Positions 6,251-6,426 of a stretch of DNA of 6,426 nucleotides are shown piece by piece (position 1 is the first letter of the stretch; each line of letters begins with the position of its first letter). The translations under genes and the position numbers were made by a program. The notes below the pieces were generated by a model, which worked only from the letters and a program-made list of their open reading frames with translations, ran no database searches and was not told the DNA's origin. The DNA is from Thiotrichales bacterium (GTDB lineage Bacteria; Pseudomonadota; Gammaproteobacteria; J044), in NCBI GenBank assembly GCA_024762895.1, contig JANTGN010000152.1, positions 1 through 6,426 on the forward strand. The letters run 5' to 3'.

Positions 6251-6426
6251 GATCTATCGCTCACAGGGAGAACTTTTCGCCTGGGTGGCGGCGGCATCGG
6301 CATTGCTATTTGTGCTCAGTATCCTTTCGTTGCCCTGGCTGGTTGCGCGTATTCCTGAAGATTATTTTTTAAACTCGGAGCCCTATGCTCATACCCACGA
6401 ATTCCAGCATCCCGTAATACGTGTAT
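6231..6426 (+). CDS. Partial small membrane protein, probable PGPGW family, cut by window edge
   Basis: An open frame starts at the ATG at 6231 and runs to the window edge, with about 65 residues visible. It begins MLEQLAEIYRSQGELF, continues with one clear membrane helix (about residues 16-41, through SLPWLVARI), and then has RIPEDYF and, later, QHPVIRV. That order of an N-terminal helix, an IPxDYF motif and an HPxxR block is how I remember small proteobacterial membrane proteins of the PGPGW family, whose name-giving motif lies later and is not visible here. The function of that family is unknown. The gene overlaps the carbonic anhydrase gene by 20 bp in another frame, and no Shine-Dalgarno sequence is evident, so it is likely co-translated. 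The open frame and membrane character are seen directly; the family name is tentative. Confidence 0.65.
   Translation, partial: MLEQLAEIYRSQGELFAWVAAASALLFVLSILSLPWLVARIPEDYFLNSEPYAHTHEFQHPVIRV

Noticed and set aside
1..6426. tRNA, rRNA, CRISPR, insertion sequence, attachment site or riboswitch
   Set aside because: Conserved genes cover nearly the whole window, and the gaps (135 and 67 bp) show no such structures. There are no terminal inverted repeats, spaced repeats or recombinase genes.

Overview
The window is ordinary-looking chromosomal housekeeping DNA, almost certainly from a gammaproteobacterium. UbiA, glutathione reductase and the YrdA-type gamma-carbonic anhydrase read as close relatives of the E. 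coli proteins from end to end. The arrangement of a biotin operon diverging from comF is also known from gammaproteobacteria. Genes are tightly packed with 4-20 bp overlaps. I see no mobile element, tRNA, rRNA, CRISPR array or phage gene. I cannot name a species.

Left part (1-2620, minus strand): the head of a biotin-synthesis operon, transcribed leftwards. Its order is a small membrane protein of unknown function (130 aa), bioB (biotin synthase), then bioF (8-amino-7-oxononanoate synthase). The three genes overlap (8 bp, then 4 bp), so they look co-transcribed and partly translationally coupled. The operon probably continues past the left edge. A promoter with a perfect -35 (TTGACA) and a 4/6 -10 lies just upstream. 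A 9-bp inverted repeat with a 15-bp spacer covers it exactly, matching the architecture of a BirA biotin-repressor operator.

Middle (2637-4288): comF (ComF/GntX-type phosphoribosyltransferase with four CxxC pairs) diverges from the bio operon on the plus strand. Its 3' end overlaps by 16 bp the 3' end of ubiA (4-hydroxybenzoate polyprenyltransferase, ubiquinone synthesis), which comes in convergently. An inverted repeat spans both stop codons.

Right part (4289-6426, plus strand): a 67-bp AT-rich gap separates ubiA from a second tightly overlapping plus-strand cluster. It holds gor (glutathione reductase), a YrdA-like gamma-class carbonic anhydrase (4-bp ATGA overlap), and a small membrane protein cut by the window edge (20-bp overlap) whose N-terminus resembles PGPGW-family proteins.

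The most interesting element is the uncharacterised membrane protein placed first in a candidate BirA-controlled biotin operon. Nothing else looks like a novel multi-gene system.
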